From contig CASFLB010000054.1 in assembly GCA_949295395.1 (NCBI GenBank), forward strand, positions 1 through 9,102: a DNA stretch of 9,102 nucleotides, written 5' to 3'. The position numbers and the translations under genes are program-made. Of this stretch, positions 1 through 6,917 are shown in pieces. Numbering within the stretch: position 1 is the first letter of the stretch; the number at the start of each line of letters is the position of its first letter. The notes under the pieces are model-generated. The model made no database searches, was not told the DNA's origin, and worked only from the letters and a program-made list of their open reading frames with translations. Source of the stretch: an uncultured Pseudomonadota bacterium (GTDB taxonomy: Bacteria; Pseudomonadota; Alphaproteobacteria; RF32; CAG-239).

Positions 1-946
1 CTTTGATGACCTTGTCAATGTCTTCGCCGGTTAGGGTTTCATACTCAATGAGGGCTTGTGCCAAACGCTCCCACTCGGTGTTTTTCTCTTTCAAGAGAGA
101 AACAGCTTTGTCGTGTGCATCAAGCACTAAGGACTTAATTTCAGCATCGACAAGACGAGCGGTGTCTTCACTCATATTTTTGTTCTGCGTAACCGATTTG
201 CCTAAAAAGACCTCGCCGGAATTTTCGGCATAAAGAACCGGACCAAGCTTGTCGCTCATTCCCCATTCGGTCACCATAGAGCGCGCAAGATTTGTCGCCG
301 CCGCGATATCAGAAGACGCACCGGACGTTACCTCTGAATGACCAAACTTAAGTTCTTCGGCCGCACGGCCGCCCATAACCGAAACAAGGCGCGCCAACAT
401 CTGTTGCCGAGAGAAGGAATAACGGTCTTTTTCCGGCAGATATTGCACCATACCCAGCGCCCGTCCGCGCGGAATAATCGTTGCTTTGTGAATAGGATCA
501 GCCCCTTCGGTAAACAGACCGCAGATTGCGTGTCCGGCCTCATGATAAGCGGTGAGTTTTTTCTCTTTTTCATCCATTGCCATCGACTTGCGCTCGTTCC
601 CCATAAGGACTTTGTCTTTCGCATCATCAAAGTCTTTTGAGGTAACTTTGCGCTTGTTTTTGCGCGCCGCCAGCAAGGCCGCCTCATTAACGAGGTTTGC
701 CAAATCAGCACCGGAGAACCCTGGAGTTCCGCGAGCAATAACCGACAAATTCACATCTTTTGCCAAAGGAACTTTGCGCACATGAACTTTCAAAATCTCC
801 TCGCGCCCTTTAACATCAGGGTTTGCCACCGTGACTTGACGATCAAAACGCCCCGGACGTAACAAAGCCGGATCCAAAACATCGGGACGATTGGTTGCCG
901 CAATCAAAATCACGTTTTCGTTAGCGTCAAAACCATCCATTTCGAC
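1..946 (-). CDS. ftsH: ftsH, C-terminal part (second half of AAA domain plus zinc protease), frame-shifted from its N-terminus; runs off the window
   Basis: This is an open frame with strong FtsH similarity, beginning at V-E-M-D-G-F (946) and still open at base 1. In order it shows the AAA second half (AATNRPDVLDPALLRPGRFDR, with the arginine-finger region), the small AAA subdomain (GTPGFSGADLANLVNEAA), and the M41 metalloprotease with zinc motif HEAGH at 544-530. The later SGASSDIAAATNLAR segment probably carries the third zinc ligand. FtsH is a hexameric inner-membrane AAA+ protease that degrades membrane and regulatory proteins. This part lies in a different frame from the N-terminal part at 927-1694 and lacks the Walker B region. 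The first in-frame ATG is at 940 but has no sensible ribosome binding site. The conserved sequence downstream implies a very recent lesion or a sequence error. The C-terminal tail is outside the window. Confidence 0.88.
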
Positions 947-1694
947 AAGACAAGCAAGGAGCATTTTTCTTAGCCTGAGCAAACATATCACGCACGCGTG
1001 ACGCACCGACACCGACAAACATCTCCACAAAGTCCGAACCTGAAATTGAGAAGAACGGCACATTCGCCTCACCGGCCACCGCTTTGGCCAACAAGGTTTT
1101 ACCTGTTCCCGGAGGGCCGACAAGCAAAACGCCCTTCGGAATTTTTCCGCCCAAACGCTGAAATTTCGCCGGATCCTTCAAAAAGTCAATAATCTCTTCG
1201 AGCTCTTGCTTCGATTCGTCACAACCAGCGACATCGGCAAAGGTCACTTTTTTGTTATTTTCAATCAGACGGGCGCGCGACTTTCCAAAACTCATGGCCT
1301 TATTATTGCCGGAGTTTGCCTGCCGCATGAAATAAATCCACACGCCGACCAACAGAATCATCGGAAACCATGAAACAAACACATTCCAAAAAGTTGAAGA
1401 AGACGTATCCAGCGGCCGCGCCTCAACCTTCACCCCGTTTTTGCGCAAGGTTTCAACCATGCTTGGATCATAGGGAGAATAAGAATTAAACGCACTGCCA
1501 TCACTCAAAACGCCGGTAATTTGCGGCCCTTCAATCACCACGCTGCTGACCTTTTTATTTTCAGCCATATTCATAAAATCAGAAAAAGCGAGCGACTGTC
1601 CTTTTCCCTGATAAGAAGGCCCGGCGCCGTTCATCAACATGGACAAGATAATTAAAGCAATCAGCCAAACGGCCATAGACTTAAATTGTTTCAT
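927..1694 (-). CDS. ftsH: ftsH, N-terminal part (membrane region and first half of AAA domain), truncated by deletion and frameshift
   Basis: This is the start of the FtsH membrane protease. Membrane segment 1 is at about residues 7-22, followed by the short periplasmic domain. Membrane segment 2 is at about 102-124, and the AAA core starts near 150 with TFADVAGCDE. Walker A GPPGTGKT is at 193-200 and the pore motif FVGVGASRVRDMF is at 226-238. Homology stops after Cys247 of KKNAPC; eight unrelated residues follow and then TGA. FtsH normally continues with about 33 residues holding Walker B (IIFIDEIDAVGR) and GGGHDEREQTLNQ before VEMDGF. Here VEMDGF follows after only 7 nt and in another frame, a net loss of about 92 nt. 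The product as read (255 aa) could not hydrolyse ATP or cleave protein. The start is the ATG at 1694, with AAGGA seven bases upstream. It lies 60 nt after tilS, probably in the same transcript. Confidence 0.9.
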   Translation of the reverse strand: MKQFKSMAVWLIALIILSMLMNGAGPSYQGKGQSLAFSDFMNMAENKKVSSVVIEGPQITGVLSDGSAFNSYSPYDPSMVETLRKNGVKVEARPLDTSSSTFWNVFVSWFPMILLVGVWIYFMRQANSGNNKAMSFGKSRARLIENNKKVTFADVAGCDESKQELEEIIDFLKDPAKFQRLGGKIPKGVLLVGPPGTGKTLLAKAVAGEANVPFFSISGSDFVEMFVGVGASRVRDMFAQAKKNAPCLSCRNGWF

Positions 1695-1754
1695 TGAATT
1701 TCCTTATCAAAATAATCAAGCAACTATTAAATATAGGGGCAAAGAGTTAAAAAC

Positions 1755-2837
1755 TCAAGAGGCATTTTCCCCTTTTCCGCCAAAGACAAGCACCGCCCGC
1801 AATTTATAGGGCAACGACACTTTTTCAAAACGAGGATTTTCTTTAACAAAATCCTCCCACGCCTTTTTTGAAAGCACTTGAGAAGAGGCTCGTTCGGCCA
1901 CCACCCACAAGCATTTTTGAAACACAAAGATTTCACATCCGCCGAGTGTCCGCCCCTTTGGTGCCGAAGAGAGTAAACTCTCAACAATATTCAACACCTC
2001 TTTGGCTTCAGGAGTATAAACATTTTGCCCAATGGTTTTAATCATCAAAGCCAATAAGCGATACTGCATTTCCTCATGAAGCGATGCAAAAAAGGACAAC
2101 GACAAAGAAGCCCCGACTTTGGCCCATTTTTTAACATTATTTGAAAACAGCTTTGAAACTTCGCTGTCAACAAAGCTTCTGGTCCGCGCCAAAACGTTGC
2201 AAGTATCAGCTAAGCGCCGAACCGAAATTCCGATTTCATTTTCTAAAAGAGGCAAAAACTTGCGAATTTTCACACGCAAAAAATCATCATTTTGATTAGA
2301 AGGGTCTTCCACCCATTGCACATTTTTTTTCTTCAAATAAGCTTTGAGTTCTTCGGGAGTATCATCAAGCTGCGGCCGAATAATTTTCAAACCAGCCATC
2401 TCGCTGCAAGGCAAAATACCGCTCAAGCCGGAAACCCCACTTCCACGAGCCAAACGCAGCAAAAAAGTCTCAGCCTGATCGCGCATATGATGTCCGGTCG
2501 CATAAACCTTAACACCGTTTTTCTGACACCAATCAGCAATCAACCGATAACGAGCCAACCGAGCCGCTTCTTCGATTCCCGAGGTTGGCTTTTCACCTTC
2601 CCATGTTAGAATATGATGCTCAATTCCAAATTGCGTCATAAGTTTTGCCACATAAGCCGCTTCCTCGCCCGATTCGGAACGGAGCTTGTGATCAACCGTA
2701 AGCGCCACAACTTTTTTGCCGTTTTTCTTTGCCCAATCATTAAGCCGCAACGCCAACGCTAATGAATCAGCACCGCCGGAAACACCGGCGGCAATAACAT
2801 CATCAACAATCGGATTGGCGGCAAAAAATTTTTCCAT
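1755..2837 (-). CDS. tilS: tRNA(Ile)-lysidine synthase TilS
   Basis: TilS attaches lysine to C34 of the CAU-anticodon tRNA-Ile using ATP, switching it from Met to Ile identity; it acts in the cytoplasm and is normally essential. The N-terminal PP-loop ATP-pyrophosphatase domain is clear: SGGADS at residues 20-25, VDHKLRSES, then GHHMRDQAETFLLRLARGSG and GLSGI, and later EDPSNQNDDFLRVKIR. The C-terminal part ends with LGGCEIFVFQKCLWVV, as in other alphaproteobacterial TilS. At 360 aa it is shorter than the E. coli enzyme (about 430). I chose the ATG at 2837 because GAGG lies seven bases upstream. An in-frame TTG at 2861, directly abutting the cpoB stop, would add eight residues but has no ribosome binding site. 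It probably shares a transcript with cpoB upstream and ftsH downstream. Confidence 0.95.
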   Translation of the reverse strand: MEKFFAANPIVDDVIAAGVSGGADSLALALRLNDWAKKNGKKVVALTVDHKLRSESGEEAAYVAKLMTQFGIEHHILTWEGEKPTSGIEEAARLARYRLIADWCQKNGVKVYATGHHMRDQAETFLLRLARGSGVSGLSGILPCSEMAGLKIIRPQLDDTPEELKAYLKKKNVQWVEDPSNQNDDFLRVKIRKFLPLLENEIGISVRRLADTCNVLARTRSFVDSEVSKLFSNNVKKWAKVGASLSLSFFASLHEEMQYRLLALMIKTIGQNVYTPEAKEVLNIVESLLSSAPKGRTLGGCEIFVFQKCLWVVAERASSQVLSKKAWEDFVKENPRFEKVSLPYKLRAVLVFGGKGENAS

Positions 2838-2861
2838 TAACAGCCTCAAATAATCACACAA

Positions 2862-3737
2862 TTATTTGCAAAGTTTTTTCGCAGCGGCCGCGGCTTTCGA
2901 CAACAAAGCCTTGTCTGCTTTTGGAAACTCACTTGGCAAAGATTGATAAGCGGCACATGCCTCAGCTTTTTTATCAAGCTGTTGCATCGACATTCCGAGT
3001 TTATAAAGACTGTCAGCTCCTTTATTTCCGTCTTTATAATCTTTATAAGCCTTACCAAAAGCAACGGCAGCCTTAGCATATTCCTTGCGCTGATAAGAAA
3101 CTTCACCAAGCCAATACTGAGCATTTCCGGCCAATTTCTCTTTCGGATAATCTTTCAAGATAAGATTAAACGAGGTTTCAGCGGCAGTATAATCAGCGGC
3201 ATTATAAGCATCCATCGCTTTTTTATACAATTCATCGACCGAGAGTTTAGCCGCAGGTTTTGGAGCCTCTTTTTTAGGCAACTCTAAAGGAGCAAGCTCT
3301 TCTCCGTTGACCGAATCACCAGACAAAGACTTTGCCGGATTCGCAGCAACAGGCGCATCAAACTTTTTACTTTTAGCTTCGGTACCTAAGCCTTTAGAGT
3401 CAATTTTTTTCCCTTCAAGGAGTTTGAAACGGACATCAATATCCTGATTAAGCACCTTAAAGCGCTCATCGACTTGCTTAAACTGATGCTCTAACTCATC
3501 CATACGCCCTGAAATTTGACGCACGGTTTCCTCCATCTGGCTTAATCGCTGTTGCACTGTTCCGGAAGTTGCCGTCGGATCATTTTCAATCTGTCCGCGA
3601 TAAATTTGGTTTTGTAAAACTCGAACATCGTCGCGCAATTGTTTAACATCAGCTTCCAAACCGGTTTGAGCCAAAGCCGAGAACGGCAGCATAACACACG
3701 ACAAAAGCAACAACGACTGTTTCAAAATGTTCATCAT
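2862..3737 (-). CDS. cpoB: CpoB/YbgF, periplasmic Tol-Pal-associated TPR protein
   Basis: CpoB is a periplasmic partner of TolA and, in E. coli, coordinates PBP1B-driven peptidoglycan synthesis with outer-membrane constriction at division. The protein (291 aa) has a signal peptide at residues 1-23, with likely cleavage after the ALA before QTGLEADV. A coiled-coil trimerisation region (about 28-108) has a heptad pattern (VKQLRDDVRVLQNQI, MEETVRQISGRMDELE). A low-complexity Lys/Ala/Pro linker (about 115-163) leads to three tetratricopeptide repeats at about 167-200, 204-237 and 241-274 (YNAADYTAAETSFNLILKDY, AQYWLGEVSYQRKEYAKA). It begins with two ATGs. GGGAG lies four bases before the first and seven before the second (3734), so the second may be the real start. 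It follows pal across a terminator and abuts or nearly abuts tilS. Confidence 0.95.
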   Translation of the reverse strand: MMNILKQSLLLLSCVMLPFSALAQTGLEADVKQLRDDVRVLQNQIYRGQIENDPTATSGTVQQRLSQMEETVRQISGRMDELEHQFKQVDERFKVLNQDIDVRFKLLEGKKIDSKGLGTEAKSKKFDAPVAANPAKSLSGDSVNGEELAPLELPKKEAPKPAAKLSVDELYKKAMDAYNAADYTAAETSFNLILKDYPKEKLAGNAQYWLGEVSYQRKEYAKAAVAFGKAYKDYKDGNKGADSLYKLGMSMQQLDKKAEACAAYQSLPSEFPKADKALLSKAAAAAKKLCK

Positions 3738-3777
3738 AAAGCTCCCATAACGAAAAAAAATTTCAAACTCAACGCTT

Positions 3778-3806
3778 AGAGTAAAGCAATTTTAGAGCAA
3801 TCTCAA
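3778..3806 (-). promoter_or_regulatory. Possible weak promoter for cpoB-tilS-ftsH
   Basis: On the minus strand TTGAGA (3806-3801) and TACTCT (3783-3778) are separated by 17 bases, about 40 bases upstream of the cpoB start. The -10 match is poor. The call rests mainly on position: a strong terminator lies between pal and cpoB, so a promoter after it would be expected unless read-through from pal feeds the operon. Confidence 0.35.
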
Positions 3807-3831
3807 GCCTTATTTTTCACACTCTGAACAG

Positions 3832-3865
3832 AAAAAAAGCACCTGCAAATTAGCAAGTGCTTTTT
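3832..3865 (-). terminator. Intrinsic terminator after pal
   Basis: The stem is AAAAAGCACTTGC / GCAGGTGCTTTTT with one G-T pair and loop TAATTT, ending in seven Ts on the minus strand. It lies 26 bases past the pal stop and upstream of cpoB. It would let pal, an abundant lipoprotein, be made in excess over cpoB-tilS-ftsH. The stem also has T-rich sequence on the other side and could work in both directions. Confidence 0.85.
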
Positions 3866-3890
3866 AAGACAGAAAACAATTTGACTGTAA

Positions 3891-4358
3891 TTATTCAGCA
3901 ACAGCCTTAACAACAGTTACAGCACGACGATTTTGAGCCCAAGCGGTTTCGTTGTTACCGAGAACAGCCGGTCTTTCTTTACCGTAAGAGATTGTAGAAA
4001 CTCTGTCAGCAGCAATACCTTGAGAAATCAAGTATTGTTTAACAGCATTAGCACGACGTTCACCCAAAGCTAAGTTGTACTCTCTGGTACCTCTTTCATC
4101 GCAGTAGCCTTGAACGATAACGTCAACATTTTCATTGGCTTTCAACCAATCAACCTGTGTTTGCAAAATTTCAACAGCATTGTCAGACAAAGCAGAGCTA
4201 TCGAAAGCAAAGAAAACTCTATCTTCGGCATGAGCCATGAAGTCACGAGCTTCTCTCGATTCGCACTCAGCGCCGCTGAACAGACCGCCGTTAGAATCAA
4301 AAGCAGAACATCCGGTCAAGAAAGCAAAAGCGCAGAACAAACTCAAAAGTTTTTTCAT
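3891..4358 (-). CDS. pal: Pal, peptidoglycan-associated outer-membrane lipoprotein
   Basis: Pal is the outer-membrane lipoprotein of the Tol-Pal system; it binds diaminopimelate-containing peptidoglycan and TolB, and drives outer-membrane invagination at division. The 155-aa protein has a lipoprotein signal peptide with lipobox LTGC (residues 14-17), so Cys17 would be acylated. A short tether follows, then an OmpA-like domain (about 45-153) with VFFAFDSSALS, VQGYCDERGTREYNLALG and RRANAVKQYL. The conserved Asp/Arg residues of the ERGTREYN region are the expected peptidoglycan contacts. The start ATG has GGAG eight bases upstream. tolB, usually directly upstream, is absent here; its place is taken by a cluster of unknown genes. 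No convincing promoter could be picked in the A/T-rich gap at 4359-4488. Confidence 0.97.
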   Translation of the reverse strand: MKKLLSLFCAFAFLTGCSAFDSNGGLFSGAECESREARDFMAHAEDRVFFAFDSSALSDNAVEILQTQVDWLKANENVDVIVQGYCDERGTREYNLALGERRANAVKQYLISQGIAADRVSTISYGKERPAVLGNNETAWAQNRRAVTVVKAVAE

Positions 4359-4488
4359 ATTAATTACTCCATATGGTTTTTTTGTAAATCTTAATTGTTA
4401 AACAACTAATACAAGAGATAACTTAACAATAAAAAAAATTTTTTCAACCATAAAAAGCAATCTAAGAAAAATTTTTTTAACAAGTAAC

Positions 4489-4512
4489 AAAAAAGGCCGC
4501 CCGAAGGCAGCC
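4489..4512 (-). terminator. Intrinsic terminator of the 4519-5304 gene
   Basis: Minus strand: stem GGCTGCC / GGCGGCC with one G-T pair, closed by a stable TTCG tetraloop and followed by six Ts. It starts six bases after the stop codon and isolates this gene from pal. Confidence 0.88.
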
Positions 4513-4518
4513 AAATTT

Positions 4519-5304
4519 TTACTCAGAGATGCAGAAGTTTCCGCTGGTTCCAACCTGTCTGAGCCACACGAACTGGGTCATGATGCACTTTTTTCGAGAA
4601 ACATCTTCACCAAGTTCAACTTGCTCTGCCGGCAGCAGCCAAATTTTTCCCGAGTTAAGAGAAACAACAAACATCATCTCTTCTCCTTTGAAGGACTTAA
4701 CCTTCTTCACTCGAGCGATTTTCAAATCAAGCGAAAACTTATCGGTTTTGATTTTACAGCTTCTGATTTCCGTTGGAGAGGTTGATTTGCACAACTTTGC
4801 TTTAGCCAGTTTCACCAAAGCCTCTTCGGATTTCTCAGCATCAAGCCATTCCAAGTTGTCAAGCAAAAGCTCCCAACTGTATCCAACCAGCTTTTTCTTA
4901 ACCAGATAAGTAGCCGATTCGCGCACTCGTTGTGCTTTTTTCTGATACTGGCCACTGTTTTTAGACTGATTAAGCGTCGCCACATAATTATAGCAACCAT
5001 TGGCATCGCCGGAAATAATCAGCACATTTTCCAGATAAATACGCTCATTGGCTCTTTTTCCGAAAGGACCACAATCCACGATAGCTTCACCATAGCGCGA
5101 TGGATTCTGCATCTGAACGAGATCTCCGTCCGAAAGCTCCATGCTTTCTGTAACATAGTTCACATAGTCGGGATGCTTAAAAAAGCGCTTGATTTTTTGA
5201 TCATAACCCTCACCCGAAGAGCGAACGTACGATCCTGTTCCACAACCAAGTTTTTCAGTCTCAATAACACGAACAGTACCGTTCATTTTTACAATTGTTC
5301 CCAT
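4519..5304 (-). CDS. Unknown cytoplasmic protein, member 1 of a three-gene paralog family
   Basis: A 261-aa protein that I do not recognise, with no signal peptide or membrane segment. It is collinear with the products of 6056-6772 and 6918-7667. SDGDLVQM at 58-65 matches their SGSLLQI / HGEVLQI. YLVKKK...WELLLDNLEWLDAEKSEEALVKLA (about 133-167) matches their EKLL..DEWL...AFLRLA block. FVVSLNSGKIWLLP (212-225) matches FDGGTLKDLP and FNDGAIRCQP. The end KCIMTQFVWLRQ resembles their C-termini. The beta-rich C-terminal half has no visible catalytic motif. I start at the ATG at 5304 (MGTIVKMNG). An in-frame start at 5376 lies upstream of the predicted transcription start and would give an unlikely Leu/Ile-rich extension. 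The leader has no Shine-Dalgarno sequence and no G in the last 30 or so bases. It has its own promoter and terminator. Confidence 0.85.
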   Translation of the reverse strand: MGTIVKMNGTVRVIETEKLGCGTGSYVRSSGEGYDQKIKRFFKHPDYVNYVTESMELSDGDLVQMQNPSRYGEAIVDCGPFGKRANERIYLENVLIISGDANGCYNYVATLNQSKNSGQYQKKAQRVRESATYLVKKKLVGYSWELLLDNLEWLDAEKSEEALVKLAKAKLCKSTSPTEIRSCKIKTDKFSLDLKIARVKKVKSFKGEEMMFVVSLNSGKIWLLPAEQVELGEDVSRKKCIMTQFVWLRQVGTSGNFCISE

Positions 5305-5347
5305 GATAATATTTTTTTTAATTAATAATAAATTTAATTCGAGTAAA

Positions 5348-5376
5348 AACATACCATATTGACGAAATTTTGTCAA
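5348..5376 (-). promoter_or_regulatory. Sigma70-type promoter with overlapping palindrome, for the 4519-5304 gene
   Basis: Minus strand: -35 TTGACA (5376-5371), 17-base spacer, -10 TATGTT (5353-5348), with predicted start near 5341 and a leader of about 37 nt. The -35 and half the spacer form the near-palindrome TTGACAAAATTTCGTCAA (5376-5359), which looks like an operator. The -10 is a 4 of 6 match. Confidence 0.65.
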
Positions 5377-5396
5377 ATAAAAAGTTTATTTAAATT

Positions 5397-5430
5397 AAAA
5401 AAAGTGCCGCAGCAAATGTTGCGACACTTT
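5397..5430 (-). terminator. Intrinsic terminator of the 5442-5819 gene
   Basis: Minus strand: AAAGTG pairs with CACTTT, then one mismatch, then TGCG with CGCA, followed by seven Ts. Its outer arm GTTGCGACACTTTCA (plus strand) also occurs in the terminator at 6004-6038, so the two are related copies. Confidence 0.82.
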
Positions 5431-5441
5431 CATAAAGTCTT

Positions 5442-5819
5442 TTAGCCAATAAGCTTGGAAACGATTTCCTCGCCACGCTCTTTTCTTACGGCTTTTTCTT
5501 TCTCCGTTTGCTGACGGCAACGCTCTAAGCGAGCAGACCTTTCCGCACAAACATCAGCATAGCTCTTTGCCCCAAAGTACAAAAGCAGACGTCTCATCGG
5601 CTCGTCATATACTTTTTCAATCAGCGTATAATTTTGTACTTCGCCGATTGTTGGCTCTATCTCAGACGGCACCGTACACCAATAGATAGTGTTAACATAA
5701 GAGCGACGAGCTCTCAAGACAGCAGCCACGGCCTCATAATCCAAGACATCGACCATTTCTTTAAACTCCTCAGACGATACACGTCCAAACAGAGCTTTAA
5801 AATATAATTTTATTTTCAT
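5442..5819 (-). CDS. Unknown small protein with charged helical tail
   Basis: A 125-aa protein that I do not recognise. It is not visibly related to the three paralogs around it. There is no signal peptide or membrane helix. Residues 14-40 (SSEEFKEMVDVLDYEAVAAVLRARR as a pattern) and 74-118 look helical. The tail from about 92 is rich in Glu, Lys and Arg (RSARLERCRQQTEKEKAVRKERGEE as a pattern), consistent with a coiled coil or nucleic-acid contact. It has two Cys near the end (91, 101) and one at 48. The start ATG at 5819 follows the A/T-only sequence TTTTTTATC, with no ribosome binding site. Unlike its neighbours it has a long leader (about 138 nt) with two small reading frames. Its length and clean terminator support a real gene; the function is unknown. 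Confidence 0.75.
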   Translation of the reverse strand: MKIKLYFKALFGRVSSEEFKEMVDVLDYEAVAAVLRARRSYVNTIYWCTVPSEIEPTIGEVQNYTLIEKVYDEPMRRLLLYFGAKSYADVCAERSARLERCRQQTEKEKAVRKERGEEIVSKLIG

Positions 5820-5833
5820 GATAAAAAATTTTT

Positions 5834-5924
5834 TTACAAGAAAGAAGCAGGCTCTCCTTTCATAATATCAAAAAATTTTCCTATCACTCGGATGTTCGCC
5901 AGCCAAAGCCAAAACGAAACTCAC
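5834..5924 (-). other. Two short upstream reading frames in the long leader of the 5442-5819 gene
   Basis: The first frame runs from GTG at 5924 to TGA at 5868 (18 codons, ending GEHPSDRKIF). The second runs from ATG at 5863 to TAA at 5834 (nine codons, MKGEPASFL), and its ATATT-ATG context resembles the starts of the cluster genes. AAAGGAG at the beginning of the second frame is too far from the 5819 ATG to be its ribosome binding site. They may be regulatory leader peptides or chance frames. Confidence 0.25.
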
Positions 5925-5963
5925 CTGCCCAATAATAGGAATAAAAATAATCTCTCAAATAAT

Positions 5964-5992
5964 TATATACCACATTTTTTGTACCAAAGCAA
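5964..5992 (-). promoter_or_regulatory. Probable promoter for the 5442-5819 gene
   Basis: Minus strand: TTGCTT (5992-5987), 17 bases, TATATA (5969-5964); TATAAT at 5967-5962 is an alternative with a 19-base spacer. Just upstream is TTGACAAAAATACTTG (6005-5990), nearly the same as the promoter element at 7739-7724 but without the second palindrome arm. It overlaps the T-tract of the preceding terminator. Confidence 0.5.
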
Positions 5993-6003
5993 GTATTTTT
6001 GTC

Positions 6004-6038
6004 AAAAAAAAGTGTCACAACCTGAGTTGCGACACTTT
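6004..6038 (-). terminator. Intrinsic terminator of the 6056-6772 gene
   Basis: Minus strand: eight-base stem AAAGTGTC / GACACTTT, one mismatch, then CAAC / GTTG around a four-base loop, followed by eight Ts. The outer arm is shared with the terminator at 5397-5430. Confidence 0.88.
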
Positions 6039-6055
6039 CAATTCATTTTCGGCAC

Positions 6056-6772
6056 TTATTTGAGGCGAACAAATTTTCCATTTCCCTCATAAAGGAAATG
6101 ATTAAACTTTGTCTTCAAATACCGTCCCTGCCCGATATCCTTCGGCATGGCTTTGAGAGTTCCTGCCGGAAGGTCTTTCAACGTTCCGCCGTCGAAGCAA
6201 CAAATTAATTCGCGTTGTTCCTTGCTTTCTATGCCAACCGCATTGGCCTTCCAGCAAGCGCGTTTTTTAGCTTCGTCATAAAAAAGCTCAACCGCGCCAA
6301 CGGCATAGTTGCGCTCCTCGGCCAATCTCAAAAACGCAGCGGTTACCTTAGCCTTTTCAAGCCATTCATCATTCCCAAGCAATTTTTCCGCATGCCATGC
6401 CTTATTGGCAAACCACACATAAAACATCTCGGAATGATAAATAACTTCTTCACGGATACCTGGGCGAGCAATACACTTTCCGGTTTTAACCAAAAAGTCC
6501 TTGTCCTCTCCTTCCTTAACGATTCGGTAACCATCCAAATAGTCACCAAATTCATTAAGTTTATAGGGAATATTGTTTTTCCCTATTGTGATTTGGAGCA
6601 GGCTTCCGCTCTTCACTCCCTGCGAATTGCAGAAGTTTTGAAAAGATTGAGTTTTAAGCATCTTACGGATTTTATCCGTAAAATCTCTGAACTCCGGTTG
6701 TGGACCGCGGCCCCTTTTTGTGCCATAATCAATAGTCATCTCCTGACCATAGATAATATCTAATTTCATCAT
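6056..6772 (-). CDS. Unknown cytoplasmic protein, member 2 of the three-gene paralog family
   Basis: A 238-aa protein, not recognised. Shared family features are SGSLLQITIG at 55-64, MFYVWF at 116-121, the strongest block AEKLLGNDEWLEKAKVTAAFLRLAE (about 128-152), ELICCFDGGTLKDLP at 188-202, and a closing RYLKTKFNHFLYEGNGKFVRL segment. The central block is close to FEKLFAKDEWLDGGKVAEAFKRVA of the 6918-7667 product. The N-terminus has a basic stretch (TKRGRGPQP, 18-26). There is no signal peptide or membrane helix. I use the ATG at 6772, or the adjacent one at 6769. A start at 6832 would lie at the -35 of the promoter and is rejected. The leader has no Shine-Dalgarno sequence. The AGGAG before the internal Met12 has no spacing and is unlikely to be used. 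Confidence 0.85.
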   Translation of the reverse strand: MMKLDIIYGQEMTIDYGTKRGRGPQPEFRDFTDKIRKMLKTQSFQNFCNSQGVKSGSLLQITIGKNNIPYKLNEFGDYLDGYRIVKEGEDKDFLVKTGKCIARPGIREEVIYHSEMFYVWFANKAWHAEKLLGNDEWLEKAKVTAAFLRLAEERNYAVGAVELFYDEAKKRACWKANAVGIESKEQRELICCFDGGTLKDLPAGTLKAMPKDIGQGRYLKTKFNHFLYEGNGKFVRLK

Positions 6773-6803
6773 AATAAAATAAATTAATAAGTTTTCGTCG
6801 AAG

Positions 6804-6832
6804 ACTATATCACAAAATGAAAAACACATCAA
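6804..6832 (-). promoter_or_regulatory. Extended -10 promoter for the 6056-6772 gene
   Basis: Minus strand: TTGATG (6832-6827), 17-base spacer, TATAGT (6809-6804) preceded by TGA, which makes an extended -10. The leader is about 25 nt and A/T-rich. A 12-bp palindrome ATTTTCGAAAAT lies upstream at 6858-6869 and could be an operator or just A/T-rich chance. Confidence 0.68.
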
Positions 6833-6886
6833 GCCCTAAAATGAAAAATTTTCCAAAATTTTCGAAAATCTTGATTTTTCAAGCAC

Positions 6887-6911
6887 AAAAAAGCCGGCGC
6901 AAAGCCGGCTT
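6887..6911 (-). terminator. Intrinsic terminator of the 6918-7667 gene
   Basis: Perfect eight-base stem AAGCCGGC / GCCGGCTT with a five-base loop, followed by a run of six Ts on the minus strand. It lies six bases past the stop codon. Confidence 0.9.
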
Positions 6912-6917
6912 AATCAA

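Noticed and set aside
927..956. Programmed ribosomal frameshift in ftsH
   Set aside because: A slip at this point would rejoin the frames but not restore the missing Walker B residues, and there is no slippery heptamer with a downstream structure.
2943..3287. 114-codon plus-strand frame inside cpoB
   Set aside because: It is antisense to a well-supported TPR domain and has no independent evidence.
6215..6763. 182-codon plus-strand open frame
   Set aside because: It is antisense to the paralog-family gene 6056-6772, has no ribosome binding site and shows no recognisable protein pattern. The minus-strand gene has paralogs, a promoter and a terminator.
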